Part shown: positions 29,804 through 37,565 of the stretch, one piece after another
Layout of the letters: each line of letters begins with the position of its first letter
Position numbering within the stretch: position 1 is the first letter of the stretch
NCBI RefSeq assembly: GCF_900129235.1
Contig: NZ_FQUV01000001.1
Span: 372,001 to 436,000 of the forward strand
Length of the DNA: 64,000 bases
Origin: Litoreibacter ascidiaceicola
GTDB taxonomy: Bacteria > Pseudomonadota > Alphaproteobacteria > Rhodobacterales > Rhodobacteraceae
Direction of reading: 5' to 3'
The notes under the pieces: generated by a model
The model's database searches: none
Seen by the model: only the letters and a program-made list of their open reading frames with translations
What the model was told of the DNA's origin: nothing
Program-made: the position numbers and the translations under genes

Positions 29804-30561
29804 TTGCCAGCCCATCTAAGTATGCCAGCCTGCCTATGTATGACAGGCCGGAAACGGCCGCCGCCAATGACCGGTTCTGGCGCCTTATTCGCGACCATCT
29901 GGGCGGCGAGGCCCCTGCGCAGCTGACGCGCGACATCCCCGACCTGATGGCACATTGGCAGTCCCCAGATCTTGTCCTGTCGCAAACCTGCGGCTTCCCC
30001 TACCGCGCGCAGCTTGCGGACAAGGTAAACCTTGTCGCCACCCCGGTGCTCGACCTCGACTGTGCGGCGGGGCACTATTATTCGGTCCTCATCGCCCATC
30101 GGACTCGCGCTGGTGCGTCGCTGGCAGAGTTCGACGGCGCAACCGCTGCCTATAACGACCCGATGTCGCAAAGCGGCTGGGCCGCGCTCCATAGCCATAT
30201 GACCGGTGCCGGTCTGACCTTGGGGTCAACGCTCGCCACTGGCGCGCATCGGGCCTCGGCGCGCGCGGTGGCCGACGGGCGGGCCGCATTGGCAGCAATC
30301 GACGCGCTGACATGGCAGATGATTTGCAAATGGGACGATTTCGCGAAGAAGCTGTGTGTGATCGACCAAACCGCCCCCACGCCGGCCCTGCCCTATATCT
30401 GCGCCCGCTCCCTGCCCGCAGGAAAGACCCTGCGCGCGTTGCAACTGGCGACCGCCGCCCTCAGTGCAGCCGATCGTGCAACGCTCGGTATTTCAGGCGT
30501 CACATTGATCCCGTCCACGACCTATCTGGCGGTGCCGATCCCGCCCGTTCCGGACAGATGA
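29800..30561 (+). CDS. PhnD-like phosphate/phosphonate-binding family protein, no signal peptide
   Basis: 253 residues from ATG 29800 within ATGA overlap with the TerB-like gene. The fold signs are ASLPMYDRPETAAANDRFW at the start, DLVLSQTCGFPYR, YYSVLIAHR and the type-II periplasmic-binding pattern of PhnD (PF12974-like). It has no Sec signal, unlike transport-linked PhnD, so it is probably a cytoplasmic protein; ligand unknown. No PhnC/PhnE transporter genes are nearby; the next ABC set is of amino-acid type. Confidence 0.78.
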   Translation: MIASPSKYASLPMYDRPETAAANDRFWRLIRDHLGGEAPAQLTRDIPDLMAHWQSPDLVLSQTCGFPYRAQLADKVNLVATPVLDLDCAAGHYYSVLIAHRTRAGASLAEFDGATAAYNDPMSQSGWAALHSHMTGAGLTLGSTLATGAHRASARAVADGRAALAAIDALTWQMICKWDDFAKKLCVIDQTAPTPALPYICARSLPAGKTLRALQLATAALSAADRATLGISGVTLIPSTTYLAVPIPPVPDR

Positions 30562-30645
30562 CCTAGCGTTAAGTCGCGAAACCCCATTGCAAAACTCTAG
30601 GATTTCGGCCCTATTGCGTCACTGTAATACAATCTGCGAGTTTCC

Positions 30646-31425
30646 GTGTCTGCCAACACACCTCCTGTTCTAGAAATCCGTAACCTGCACAAAGCCTATG
30701 GCTCGCTGGAGGTGCTCAAGGGCGTTTCCCTTTCGGCGCAGGCGGGTCATGTGGTGTCGCTGATCGGCTCCTCGGGCTCCGGCAAGTCAACATTGCTGCG
30801 CTGCGCCAACTTGCTCGAAGATAGCCAGCAGGGTGAAATTCTGTTCTGCGGCGAGCCTGTGACGTGGAAAAGCTCTGGCATGAACCGCCGCCCCGCCGAC
30901 CACAAACAGGTCACCCGCATCCGCACAAATCTGTCCATGGTGTTCCAGCAGTTCAACCTCTGGGCGCATATGACGATTCTGCAAAACGTCATGGAAGCCC
31001 CGCTGACCGTGCTGGGCGAGGACCGAACGGTGGTCGAACCCCGCGCCCGCGCGCTGCTCGATAAGGTGGGCATCGGCGACAAATGCGACGTCTATCCAGC
31101 CCAGATGTCCGGCGGTCAGCAGCAACGCGCCGCGATCGCGCGCGCGTTGTGCATGGAGCCGAAAGCCCTGCTCTTTGACGAGCCGACCTCCGCCCTTGAT
31201 CCCGAGTTGGAGCAAGAGGTGGTCAAGGTGATCAAGGACCTTGCCGCCGAGGGCCGGACGATGATTATCGTGACCCATGACATGCGTCTTGCGGCCGATG
31301 TCAGCGATCACGTGATCTTCCTGCATCAAGGAAAGATCGAAGAAGAAGGCGCGCCGGACGAGCTGTTCGGCAAGCCCAAAACGGAACGGCTGCAGCAATT
31401 CCTAAGCGCAACAGTTCCGGCATAA
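30646..31425 (+). CDS. Polar amino-acid-type ABC transporter ATP-binding protein
   Basis: 259 residues from GTG 30646. Walker A GSSGSGKST, Q-loop VFQQFNLW, signature MSGGQQQRAAIARAL, Walker B ALLFDEPTSALDPE and H-loop VTHDM are intact. It resembles HisP/GlnQ with the insert GEPVTWKSSGMNRRPADHKQ. It powers uptake with the binding protein and two permeases just downstream. The cluster context (gamma-glutamylation enzymes) suggests an amine, opine-like or basic amino acid substrate, by inference. Confidence 0.93.
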   Translation: MSANTPPVLEIRNLHKAYGSLEVLKGVSLSAQAGHVVSLIGSSGSGKSTLLRCANLLEDSQQGEILFCGEPVTWKSSGMNRRPADHKQVTRIRTNLSMVFQQFNLWAHMTILQNVMEAPLTVLGEDRTVVEPRARALLDKVGIGDKCDVYPAQMSGGQQQRAAIARALCMEPKALLFDEPTSALDPELEQEVVKVIKDLAAEGRTMIIVTHDMRLAADVSDHVIFLHQGKIEEEGAPDELFGKPKTERLQQFLSATVPA

Positions 31426-31464
31426 GTAACCTTAAGAACGACTCATAAACCAGGAGAATCCAAC

Positions 31465-32196
31465 ATGAAAAATCTGATCCTCGCCACCACCGCACTGGTG
31501 ATGTCCGCCGGCATCGCCTTGGCTGACGGCCACGGCAAAACCATCCGTATGGGCACCGAAGGCGCGTACCCTCCTTATAACTTCATCAACGATGCCGGCG
31601 AAGTTGACGGCTTCGAGCGCGAACTGGGCGACGAGCTGTGCAAACGCGCCGAGCTGACCTGCGAATGGGTCACCAACGAGTGGGACAGCATCATCCCGAA
31701 CCTCGTGTCCGGCAACTACGACACCATCATCGCCGGCATGTCGATCACCGCCGAGCGCGACGAAGTCATCGACTTCACCGACCCGTACACCCAGCCGGAT
31801 CCATCCGCCTATCTGGGCCTGTCCGCCGATGTTGACCTGACCAGCGCCGTGATTGCGGCTCAGGCGTCGACCATTCAGGCCAGCCATGTGGCGTCGATGG
31901 AAGGCGCTACTCTGGTCGAGTTCGCAACCCCCGAAGAAACCGTCGCAGCGGTCAAAAACGGCGAAGCAGACGCGGTTCTGGCCGACAAAGCCTATCTCGA
32001 GCCCATCGCGGAAGCCGAAGCCGACCTGTCGCTCATCGGTGATGACGTCCTGCTGGGCGGCGGCATCGGTTTGGGCGTGCGCGAAAGCGACGGCGAGTTG
32101 AAAGAGATGTTCAACAAGGCCATCCAGTCGATGAAGGCTGACGGCTCCCTGAACGCGCTGATCACTAAGCACCTGCCCGGCTCGGCCACGTTCTAG
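31465..32196 (+). CDS. Periplasmic amino-acid/amine-binding protein
   Basis: 243 residues with signal MKNLILATTALVMSAGIALA. The SBP family 3 pattern is clear: IRMGTEGAYPPYNFINDAGE, GFERELGDELCKRAEL, WDSIIPNLVSGNYDTIIAGM, SITAERDEVIDFTDPY. A later Glu/Asp-rich second lobe has GIGLGVRESD. AGGAG lies 8 nt before the ATG. A strong hairpin follows the stop (32206-32232), which may keep its mRNA level above that of the permeases. Confidence 0.93.
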   Translation: MKNLILATTALVMSAGIALADGHGKTIRMGTEGAYPPYNFINDAGEVDGFERELGDELCKRAELTCEWVTNEWDSIIPNLVSGNYDTIIAGMSITAERDEVIDFTDPYTQPDPSAYLGLSADVDLTSAVIAAQASTIQASHVASMEGATLVEFATPEETVAAVKNGEADAVLADKAYLEPIAEAEADLSLIGDDVLLGGGIGLGVRESDGELKEMFNKAIQSMKADGSLNALITKHLPGSATF

Positions 32197-32205
32197 GAAA
32201 ACGCA

Positions 32206-32232
32206 TGAGGTGGGGCACAGCGCTCCACCTCA
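32206..32232 (+). promoter_or_regulatory. Intercistronic hairpin after the binding-protein gene
   Basis: An 11-bp stem (TGAGGTGG and CCACCTCA as outer 8 bp, plus G-T, G-C and C-G pairs inside) with a 5-nt loop, 10 nt after the stop. Such hairpins often protect binding-protein mRNA or partly terminate before permease genes. Confidence 0.6.
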
Positions 32233-32358
32233 TCACTGCTTTATAAATACCTGAATCCTGACCTTTCGACAGGCCACCCCATCTTTAGTTATTGCGCCGA
32301 TCCCACCACCCTCGAGGGCCTGTCCTGGCTTAGTTGCTACCTGACCACAGGCAAGCAT

Positions 32359-33147
32359 ATGGGGCTGTATTGGGCCTTCGGCACCGTGTTGATCCTGCTG
32401 GCGATCACCGCCCCGGCCGCGCTGATGTTCGGGTTTGGCGGCGCGATGGCCGCCCGATCCCGCATCCTGCCGATCCGCTGGTTCGGCAAAAGCTACATTG
32501 CGGTGGTGCGCGGCGTCCCCGACATCGCCTTTTTCCTGTTTTTCGTCATCGCCCTCGATCAGGGCTTCGAGTGGATGCGCCACCAGTACCTTTGCCCCGA
32601 CTGGGACCAGCCCATCCGCCAAGGCAATGATTTCGTCGTCTGCCAAGCGGCCAAACTGCCCCAAGGCGACGCCCCGCAATGGGTGCATGAGGTCTACGGC
32701 TTCTTCACCGCCGTGCTGACCTTCGCCATCGTCTTCGGTGCCTTCGCCGCCAACGTGCTCTATGGCGCGATGAATGCGGTCCCCAAAGCGCAGGTCGAGA
32801 CCGCGCAAGCTTACGGCATGACCGCGGCACAAACTTTCCGGCGCGTCACCGTCCCGCAAATGTGGGTCTATGCCCTGCCCGGCCTCAGCAACCTGTGGAT
32901 GGTGCTGATCAAGGCCACGCCGCTGTTGTTCCTGCTCGGCGTCGAGGACATCGTTTATTGGGCCCGCGAGCTGGGCGGCACCAAAACCCCGCGCTTTACC
33001 GACTATCCCCATGGCGACTGGCGTCTGTGGTATTTCCTCGCACTGCTGGTCTTCTACCTCGCCTTCACCAAACTCTCCGAGTTTGTGCTGGAGCGCGTGA
33101 TGAAACGCCTGACCCATGGCCAAGCCACGCTAGGGGGCAGCCAATGA
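32359..33147 (+). CDS. Amino-acid-type ABC transporter permease 1 (start uncertain)
   Basis: 262 residues from ATG 32359. The family EAA loop reads VPKAQVETAQAYGMTAAQTF. Several membrane helices are present. The frame is open back to 32209 and encodes YCADPTTLEGLSWLSCYLTT just before the ATG, which looks like genuine homologous N-terminus, yet no ATG, GTG or TTG occurs in that stretch (only CTG at 32236 and 32251). Start is therefore uncertain. Its stop overlaps a 30-codon ORF as ATGA. Confidence 0.88.
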   Translation: MGLYWAFGTVLILLAITAPAALMFGFGGAMAARSRILPIRWFGKSYIAVVRGVPDIAFFLFFVIALDQGFEWMRHQYLCPDWDQPIRQGNDFVVCQAAKLPQGDAPQWVHEVYGFFTAVLTFAIVFGAFAANVLYGAMNAVPKAQVETAQAYGMTAAQTFRRVTVPQMWVYALPGLSNLWMVLIKATPLLFLLGVEDIVYWARELGGTKTPRFTDYPHGDWRLWYFLALLVFYLAFTKLSEFVLERVMKRLTHGQATLGGSQ

Positions 33148-33236
33148 CGCGTCCGGACTTGCCAATGAGTGACGCACGCATGTGCTCCGCACAGGCTTTC
33201 GCGCACGCGTCGCCCCTTCGGGAGCGCCGGTCATGA
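33144..33236 (+). CDS. Possible 30-residue ORF bridging the two permease genes
   Basis: Starts with an ATG overlapping the stop of permease 1 and ends with a TGA overlapping the ATG of permease 2 (both ATGA). The peptide MTRPDLPMSDARMC...PLRERRS has no recognised family. It could serve translational coupling rather than make a functional peptide, or be an inserted palindromic element kept in frame. No independent evidence of expression. Confidence 0.3.
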   Translation: MTRPDLPMSDARMCSAQAFAHASPLRERRS

Positions 33237-34039
33237 GCTGCTGGGACACCGTTCAATCTTACGCCTTCCGCAGCCTCGGCTATGGCGAACGCCTCCTGCC
33301 GCGCGATGACTTCACCATTTGCCAGCAGGTAACCCTGATCGGCTCCGGCATGATCTGGAACATCTATTTCGGCCTTCTGGCCCTGATCGCGGGCTTCTTC
33401 CTTGCCAATCTGGTGGCGGTCGCCAAGGCCGCGCAGAACCCGTGGTTCCGCAAGCCTGCGGACTGGTTCATCCTGATCTTCCGCGGCTCGCCGTTGTTCA
33501 TCCAGTTCTTCCTCGCCTATTTTCTGTTCCTCAACCTCAAGCAATCCACCGGCGGCTTCTCTTGGCTGACTTCGGCATGGGCGGGCGCGCTGGTCGTGTT
33601 GTTCCTCAACACCGCCGCCTATTCAGCCGAGATTTTCTACGGCGCGTTGCGCTCGGTCCCCAAAGGCGAGGTCGAGGCCGCAGACGCTTACGGCATGGCC
33701 GGCTGGACCCGCTTTCGCCGTGTTGTGTGGCCAACAATGCTACGCCTTGCTTGGCCCGCTTACACCAACGAGGCGATCTTCCTGTTCCACGCCACCACGC
33801 TGGTGTTCTTTTCCGGCTTCCCCGCCTTCCAGCAAAAAGGCGACGCGCTGTATTACGCCAGCTACTTTGCGGACAAGACGTTCAACCCCTTCGTGCCCTA
33901 CCCGATCGTGGCGGGGTACTTTATTTTGCTGACGCTGGTCGTCATCACCGCGTTCGGGCTTGTAAACAGATATTTGAACCGCCACCTCCCACAAGACCAA
34001 CGGCGCAAGATCCGTTATCGTCCTCAAATCATCAGGTAA
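33233..34039 (+). CDS. Amino-acid-type ABC transporter permease 2
   Basis: 268 residues from ATG 33233 (the frame opens earlier but the upstream part belongs to the bridging ORF region). EAA loop VPKGEVEAADAYGMAGWTRF and FRGSPLFIQFFLAYFLF typical of HisM/GlnP permeases. Pairs with permease 1. It ends 3 nt before the first glutamine-synthetase-like gene, tying transport to that enzyme. Confidence 0.93.
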   Translation: MSCWDTVQSYAFRSLGYGERLLPRDDFTICQQVTLIGSGMIWNIYFGLLALIAGFFLANLVAVAKAAQNPWFRKPADWFILIFRGSPLFIQFFLAYFLFLNLKQSTGGFSWLTSAWAGALVVLFLNTAAYSAEIFYGALRSVPKGEVEAADAYGMAGWTRFRRVVWPTMLRLAWPAYTNEAIFLFHATTLVFFSGFPAFQQKGDALYYASYFADKTFNPFVPYPIVAGYFILLTLVVITAFGLVNRYLNRHLPQDQRRKIRYRPQIIR

Positions 34040-34042
34040 ATT

Positions 34043-35377
34043 ATGGACAGCTGGCTTCGCGACAACCCGACCGTGCGCAACATTCGCGCAGCGGTCGCAG
34101 ATCTGAACGGTCAGGCGCGTGGCAAGCGTATGCCCACCCGCTTTGCCCATAAGCTGACCACCGACGGCTCCCGCATGCCGATGTCGGTGCTGAACGTAGA
34201 CATCTGGGGCGAGGATATCGAAGACAGCCCGCTGGTCTTTGCCTCCGGCGACCGTGACGGCGTGCTGATGCCGACCGAACGCGGCTTCGTGCCGATGCCA
34301 TGGCTCGCCAACCCGTCGGCACTGCTGCCGATGTGGATGTTTCTCGAAGACGGCACGCCGTTTCAGGGCGACCCGCGCCACGCGCTGAAATCCGTAATCG
34401 ACCGGTTTTCCGAAAAAGGCCTGCGCCCCGTTGTGGCGACCGAGCTGGAATTCTACCTGATCGACGATTCCGGCGAGGATCTGCAACCGCCCCCCTCACC
34501 GCGCTCCGGCAAACGCCGATTGGGTGGCGAGGTCTTGTCGATGCGTGCGCTGGACATGTTCGACGACTTTTTCACCGAGCTCTATGACGCCTGCGAAGCC
34601 ATGGACATCCCCGCCGAAACCGCCATCTCGGAAGCCGGAATGGGCCAGTACGAGATCAACCTCGTGCACACCGATGACGCGATGAAGGCCGCCGATGATG
34701 CGTGGCTGTTCAAACTGTTGATCCACGGGCTTGCCCGCAAACACGGGTTTGCCGCCAGTTTCATGGCGAAACCCTATGTGGAACACACCGGCACGGGCAT
34801 GCACACGCATTTCTCGATCCTTGACGAGGCAGGCAAAAACATCTTCGACAATGGCGGCGAGGAAGGCACCCCCGCCCTGCGCCACGCCATTGCCGGCTGC
34901 ATCGCGGCCATGCCCGCCTCGATGTTGATCCTCGCCCCCCATGGCAACAGCTACGAGCGCTTCACCCCCGGCGCGCACGCCCCCACAGGCATCGCTTGGG
35001 CCTATGAGAACCGCACCGCCGCCATTCGCGTGCCCGCCGGTGCCCATCAGGCCCGCCGGATCGAGCACCGCGTCGCGGGCGGCGACATCAACCCCTACCT
35101 GATGCTGGCCGCGGTCTTGGGCGCGGCTTTGGTCGGGCTGGAAGACGAAATGGAGGCCCCTGCGCCGATCACCGGATCCGCCTACGAGGCCGACCTGCCA
35201 CAGCTGCCTACCACTTGGCCCGACGCCATCGCCGCCTTTGAAAGCTCGGAGCTGTTATACCGCATTCTGCCGCGCCAGCTGATCCGCAACTTCCTGATGA
35301 CCAAGAAGCAGGAATGCCAATATTACGAGGAGCTGACCGAGGCCGAGCGCATCGACCTGTATCTCGACACGGTCTAG
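34043..35377 (+). CDS. Glutamine synthetase-family ligase 1 (gamma-glutamylamide synthetase type)
   Basis: 444 residues. Glutamine-synthetase signatures: DLNGQARGKRMP near the start, ELEFYLID, EAGMGQYEINLVH, MAKPYVEHTGTGMHTHFSI and GIAWAYENRTAAIRVP. It is shorter and more divergent than GlnA and lacks the adenylylation-loop context, fitting PuuA/GlnT-type enzymes that glutamylate polyamines, ethanolamine or other amines. It lies 3 nt after the ABC permease, so it probably processes the imported substrate. Exact amine unknown. Repeat copy D follows. Confidence 0.88.
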   Translation: MDSWLRDNPTVRNIRAAVADLNGQARGKRMPTRFAHKLTTDGSRMPMSVLNVDIWGEDIEDSPLVFASGDRDGVLMPTERGFVPMPWLANPSALLPMWMFLEDGTPFQGDPRHALKSVIDRFSEKGLRPVVATELEFYLIDDSGEDLQPPPSPRSGKRRLGGEVLSMRALDMFDDFFTELYDACEAMDIPAETAISEAGMGQYEINLVHTDDAMKAADDAWLFKLLIHGLARKHGFAASFMAKPYVEHTGTGMHTHFSILDEAGKNIFDNGGEEGTPALRHAIAGCIAAMPASMLILAPHGNSYERFTPGAHAPTGIAWAYENRTAAIRVPAGAHQARRIEHRVAGGDINPYLMLAAVLGAALVGLEDEMEAPAPITGSAYEADLPQLPTTWPDAIAAFESSELLYRILPRQLIRNFLMTKKQECQYYEELTEAERIDLYLDTV

Positions 35378-35391
35378 TTTTGTCTCCTTGG

Positions 35392-35434
35392 GTTTCATCT
35401 TGGCAAAAATATTCTCGCCGAAGGCATAGCCCCC
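35392..35434 (-). repeat. Intergenic repeat, copy D
   Basis: Reverse-orientation copy: GTTTCATCTTGGCAAAAATA then TTCTCGCCG and a degenerate GGCATAGCCCC end. It separates the first ligase gene from the amidotransferase gene. Confidence 0.65.
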
Positions 35435-35491
35435 TATCCAGCTTCAAAACGCTCGGATAGCCTCACCAAAGATACGCTCAAAGAGGCACAG

Positions 35492-36193
35492 ATGAAAATC
35501 GGCATACTAACCTGCGGTCACGCAGCCCCCGAAGTGGCAGAAAAGTTCGGGGATTATCCCGGCATGTTTCATGCCCTGCTCGACGGCCATGACTTCACCT
35601 TCGAGGATTACGATGTGGAGCATCTTCAGTTCCCTGCCAATATCCACGATTGCGATGGTTGGCTGCTGACCGGATCGCGTCACGGGGCTTATGAAGACCA
35701 CGCCTTCATCCCGCTCTTAGAGACATTCATCCAGCAAGCCTACGCCGCGCATGTGCCGATGGTCGGCATCTGTTTTGGCCATCAGATCATCGCGCAGGCT
35801 CTTGGCGGCCATGTCGAGAAATTTAACGGCGGTTGGGCCATTGGCCTCACTGATTACAATTTCGACGATCTGGGCCCCGTGAAGCTGAACGCATGGCATC
35901 AGGATCAGGTGCTGCGACTGCCCGACGGCGCCAAAACCGTTGCCTCTAACGATTTCTGCGAGAATGCGGCGCTGGTCTACGACACCCGCGCCTATACCGT
36001 GCAGCCGCATCCGGAATTCGGCGGGCCGATCATCGGTGAATATGTCCGCCTGCGCAAAGGCAGCGCCGATTACCCCGATGACATCATGGACCGCGCCGCG
36101 AAAAACGCGGCCCAAGGCACGGATAACCACATCCTCGGTGCCAAGATCGCCGAATTTTTCAAGCAACCCCGAGAGGTCGCCAATGCCAGCTAA
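35492..36193 (+). CDS. Class I glutamine amidotransferase-like hydrolase
   Basis: 233 residues. The nucleophile elbow MVGICFGHQIIAQALGG holds the catalytic Cys, and VQPHPEFGG carries the His-x-Glu pair, so the triad is complete. A GMP-synthase-like amidotransferase fold without synthetase domain. In this setting it may hydrolyse a gamma-glutamyl amide intermediate as PuuD does, although PuuD belongs to another subfamily, so that is inference. It overlaps the start of the second ligase gene by 11 nt. A ribosome site AAAGAGGC precedes the ATG. Confidence 0.87.
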   Translation: MKIGILTCGHAAPEVAEKFGDYPGMFHALLDGHDFTFEDYDVEHLQFPANIHDCDGWLLTGSRHGAYEDHAFIPLLETFIQQAYAAHVPMVGICFGHQIIAQALGGHVEKFNGGWAIGLTDYNFDDLGPVKLNAWHQDQVLRLPDGAKTVASNDFCENAALVYDTRAYTVQPHPEFGGPIIGEYVRLRKGSADYPDDIMDRAAKNAAQGTDNHILGAKIAEFFKQPREVANAS

Positions 36194-37565
36194 ACCCAAG
36201 GTCAAAGATGTCGACTGGATGGAGCACCTGCCCGAAGCGGCTGCCGAATACCTGAAAGGGCACCGCTTGGACGAGGTCGAATGCGTGGTCTCCGACCTGC
36301 CCGGCATTGCACGGGGAAAGGCGGTACCTGCCTCCAAATTTGCCCGGCAATCGCAGTTCTTCCTCCCCAACTCGATATATTTCCAAACCATCACAGGTGG
36401 CTGGGGCGAGGCCGCAGGCGAAGGCGGCTTTACCGAGCCGGATATGGTCTTGAAGCCGGACATGAGCACCGCCTGCGCCGCGCCTTGGACGGGCGACTGG
36501 ACCTTGCAAGTGATCCATGACGCCTTTGACCAAGCCGGTGAGCCGATCGCCTTTGCCCCGCGCAACGTGTTGAAGCGCGTGGTGGACTTGTACCGCAAGG
36601 AAGGCTGGGAGCCGGTCGTGGCCCCCGAGATGGAATTCTTCCTTGTGGCCCGCAATATCAATCCGGCGGAAGAAATCGCGCCGATGATGGGCCGCTCCGG
36701 CCGCCCTGCCGCTGCCCGTCAGGCCTATTCCATGAGCGCCGTGGACGAGTTCGGCCCCGTGATCGACGACATTTACGATTTTGCCGAGGATATGGGCTTC
36801 GAGATCGACGGCATCACGCAGGAAGGCGGTGCGGGACAGTTGGAAATAAACCTGCGCCACGGCGATCCGGTGAAGCTGGCGGACGAGATATTCTATTTCA
36901 AACGCCTGATCCGCGAGGCCGCCCTGCGCCACGACTGCTTTGCCACCTTCATGGCCAAACCCATCGAGGGCGAGCCGGGCAGCGCGATGCATATCCACCA
37001 CTCGGTCGTGGACACCAAAACCGGCGCAAATATTTTTACCGGTGCGCGCGGGGCGGAGACGGATGCGTTCTACCACTTCATCGCAGGGTTGCAGAACCAC
37101 ATGCCCTCGGTCATCGCCCTGATCGCTCCTTACGTGAACAGCTACCGCCGCTACGTCAAAGACCACGCAGCACCCATCAATCTCGAATGGGGCCGCGACA
37201 ACCGCACAACGGGTATTCGAGTGCCGGTTTCCGACGCCGCGTCGCGCCGCGTGGAAAACCGTTTGGCGGGCATGGATTGCAACCCGTATCTGGGCATCGC
37301 CGCGTCTTTGGCCTGCGGCTATCTGGGGCTGAAGCAACGCAAACGCCCGACCAAGGAATTCAAAGGTGACGCCTATCAAGGCGAGGGTGAAATCCCGCGG
37401 GACCTGTTCTCGGCACTGGAATTATTGCGCAATGCCAAAGAGATACATAAGGTTCTTCATCCTGATTTTACCCGTGTCTACGACATCGTGAAAACCGCCG
37501 AGTATGACGAATTCCTGCAGGTGATCTCCCCTTGGGAGCGCGAGCATTTGCTTACCAACGTATGA
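36183..37565 (+). CDS. Glutamine synthetase-family ligase 2 (gamma-glutamylpolyamine synthetase type)
   Basis: 460 residues from ATG 36183, inside the end of the amidotransferase gene. Motifs: EVECVVSDLPGIARGKAVP, EMEFFLVA, EGGAGQLEINLRHGDP, MAKPIEGEPGSAMHIHHSV, WGRDNRTTGIRVP. The N-terminal pattern is close to PuuA, which joins glutamate to putrescine. It differs clearly from ligase 1 (different GMHTH/AMHIH motif context), so the pair may handle different amines or act in sequence. Its TGA overlaps the next ATG as ATGA. Confidence 0.9.
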   Translation: MPAKPKVKDVDWMEHLPEAAAEYLKGHRLDEVECVVSDLPGIARGKAVPASKFARQSQFFLPNSIYFQTITGGWGEAAGEGGFTEPDMVLKPDMSTACAAPWTGDWTLQVIHDAFDQAGEPIAFAPRNVLKRVVDLYRKEGWEPVVAPEMEFFLVARNINPAEEIAPMMGRSGRPAAARQAYSMSAVDEFGPVIDDIYDFAEDMGFEIDGITQEGGAGQLEINLRHGDPVKLADEIFYFKRLIREAALRHDCFATFMAKPIEGEPGSAMHIHHSVVDTKTGANIFTGARGAETDAFYHFIAGLQNHMPSVIALIAPYVNSYRRYVKDHAAPINLEWGRDNRTTGIRVPVSDAASRRVENRLAGMDCNPYLGIAASLACGYLGLKQRKRPTKEFKGDAYQGEGEIPRDLFSALELLRNAKEIHKVLHPDFTRVYDIVKTAEYDEFLQVISPWEREHLLTNV

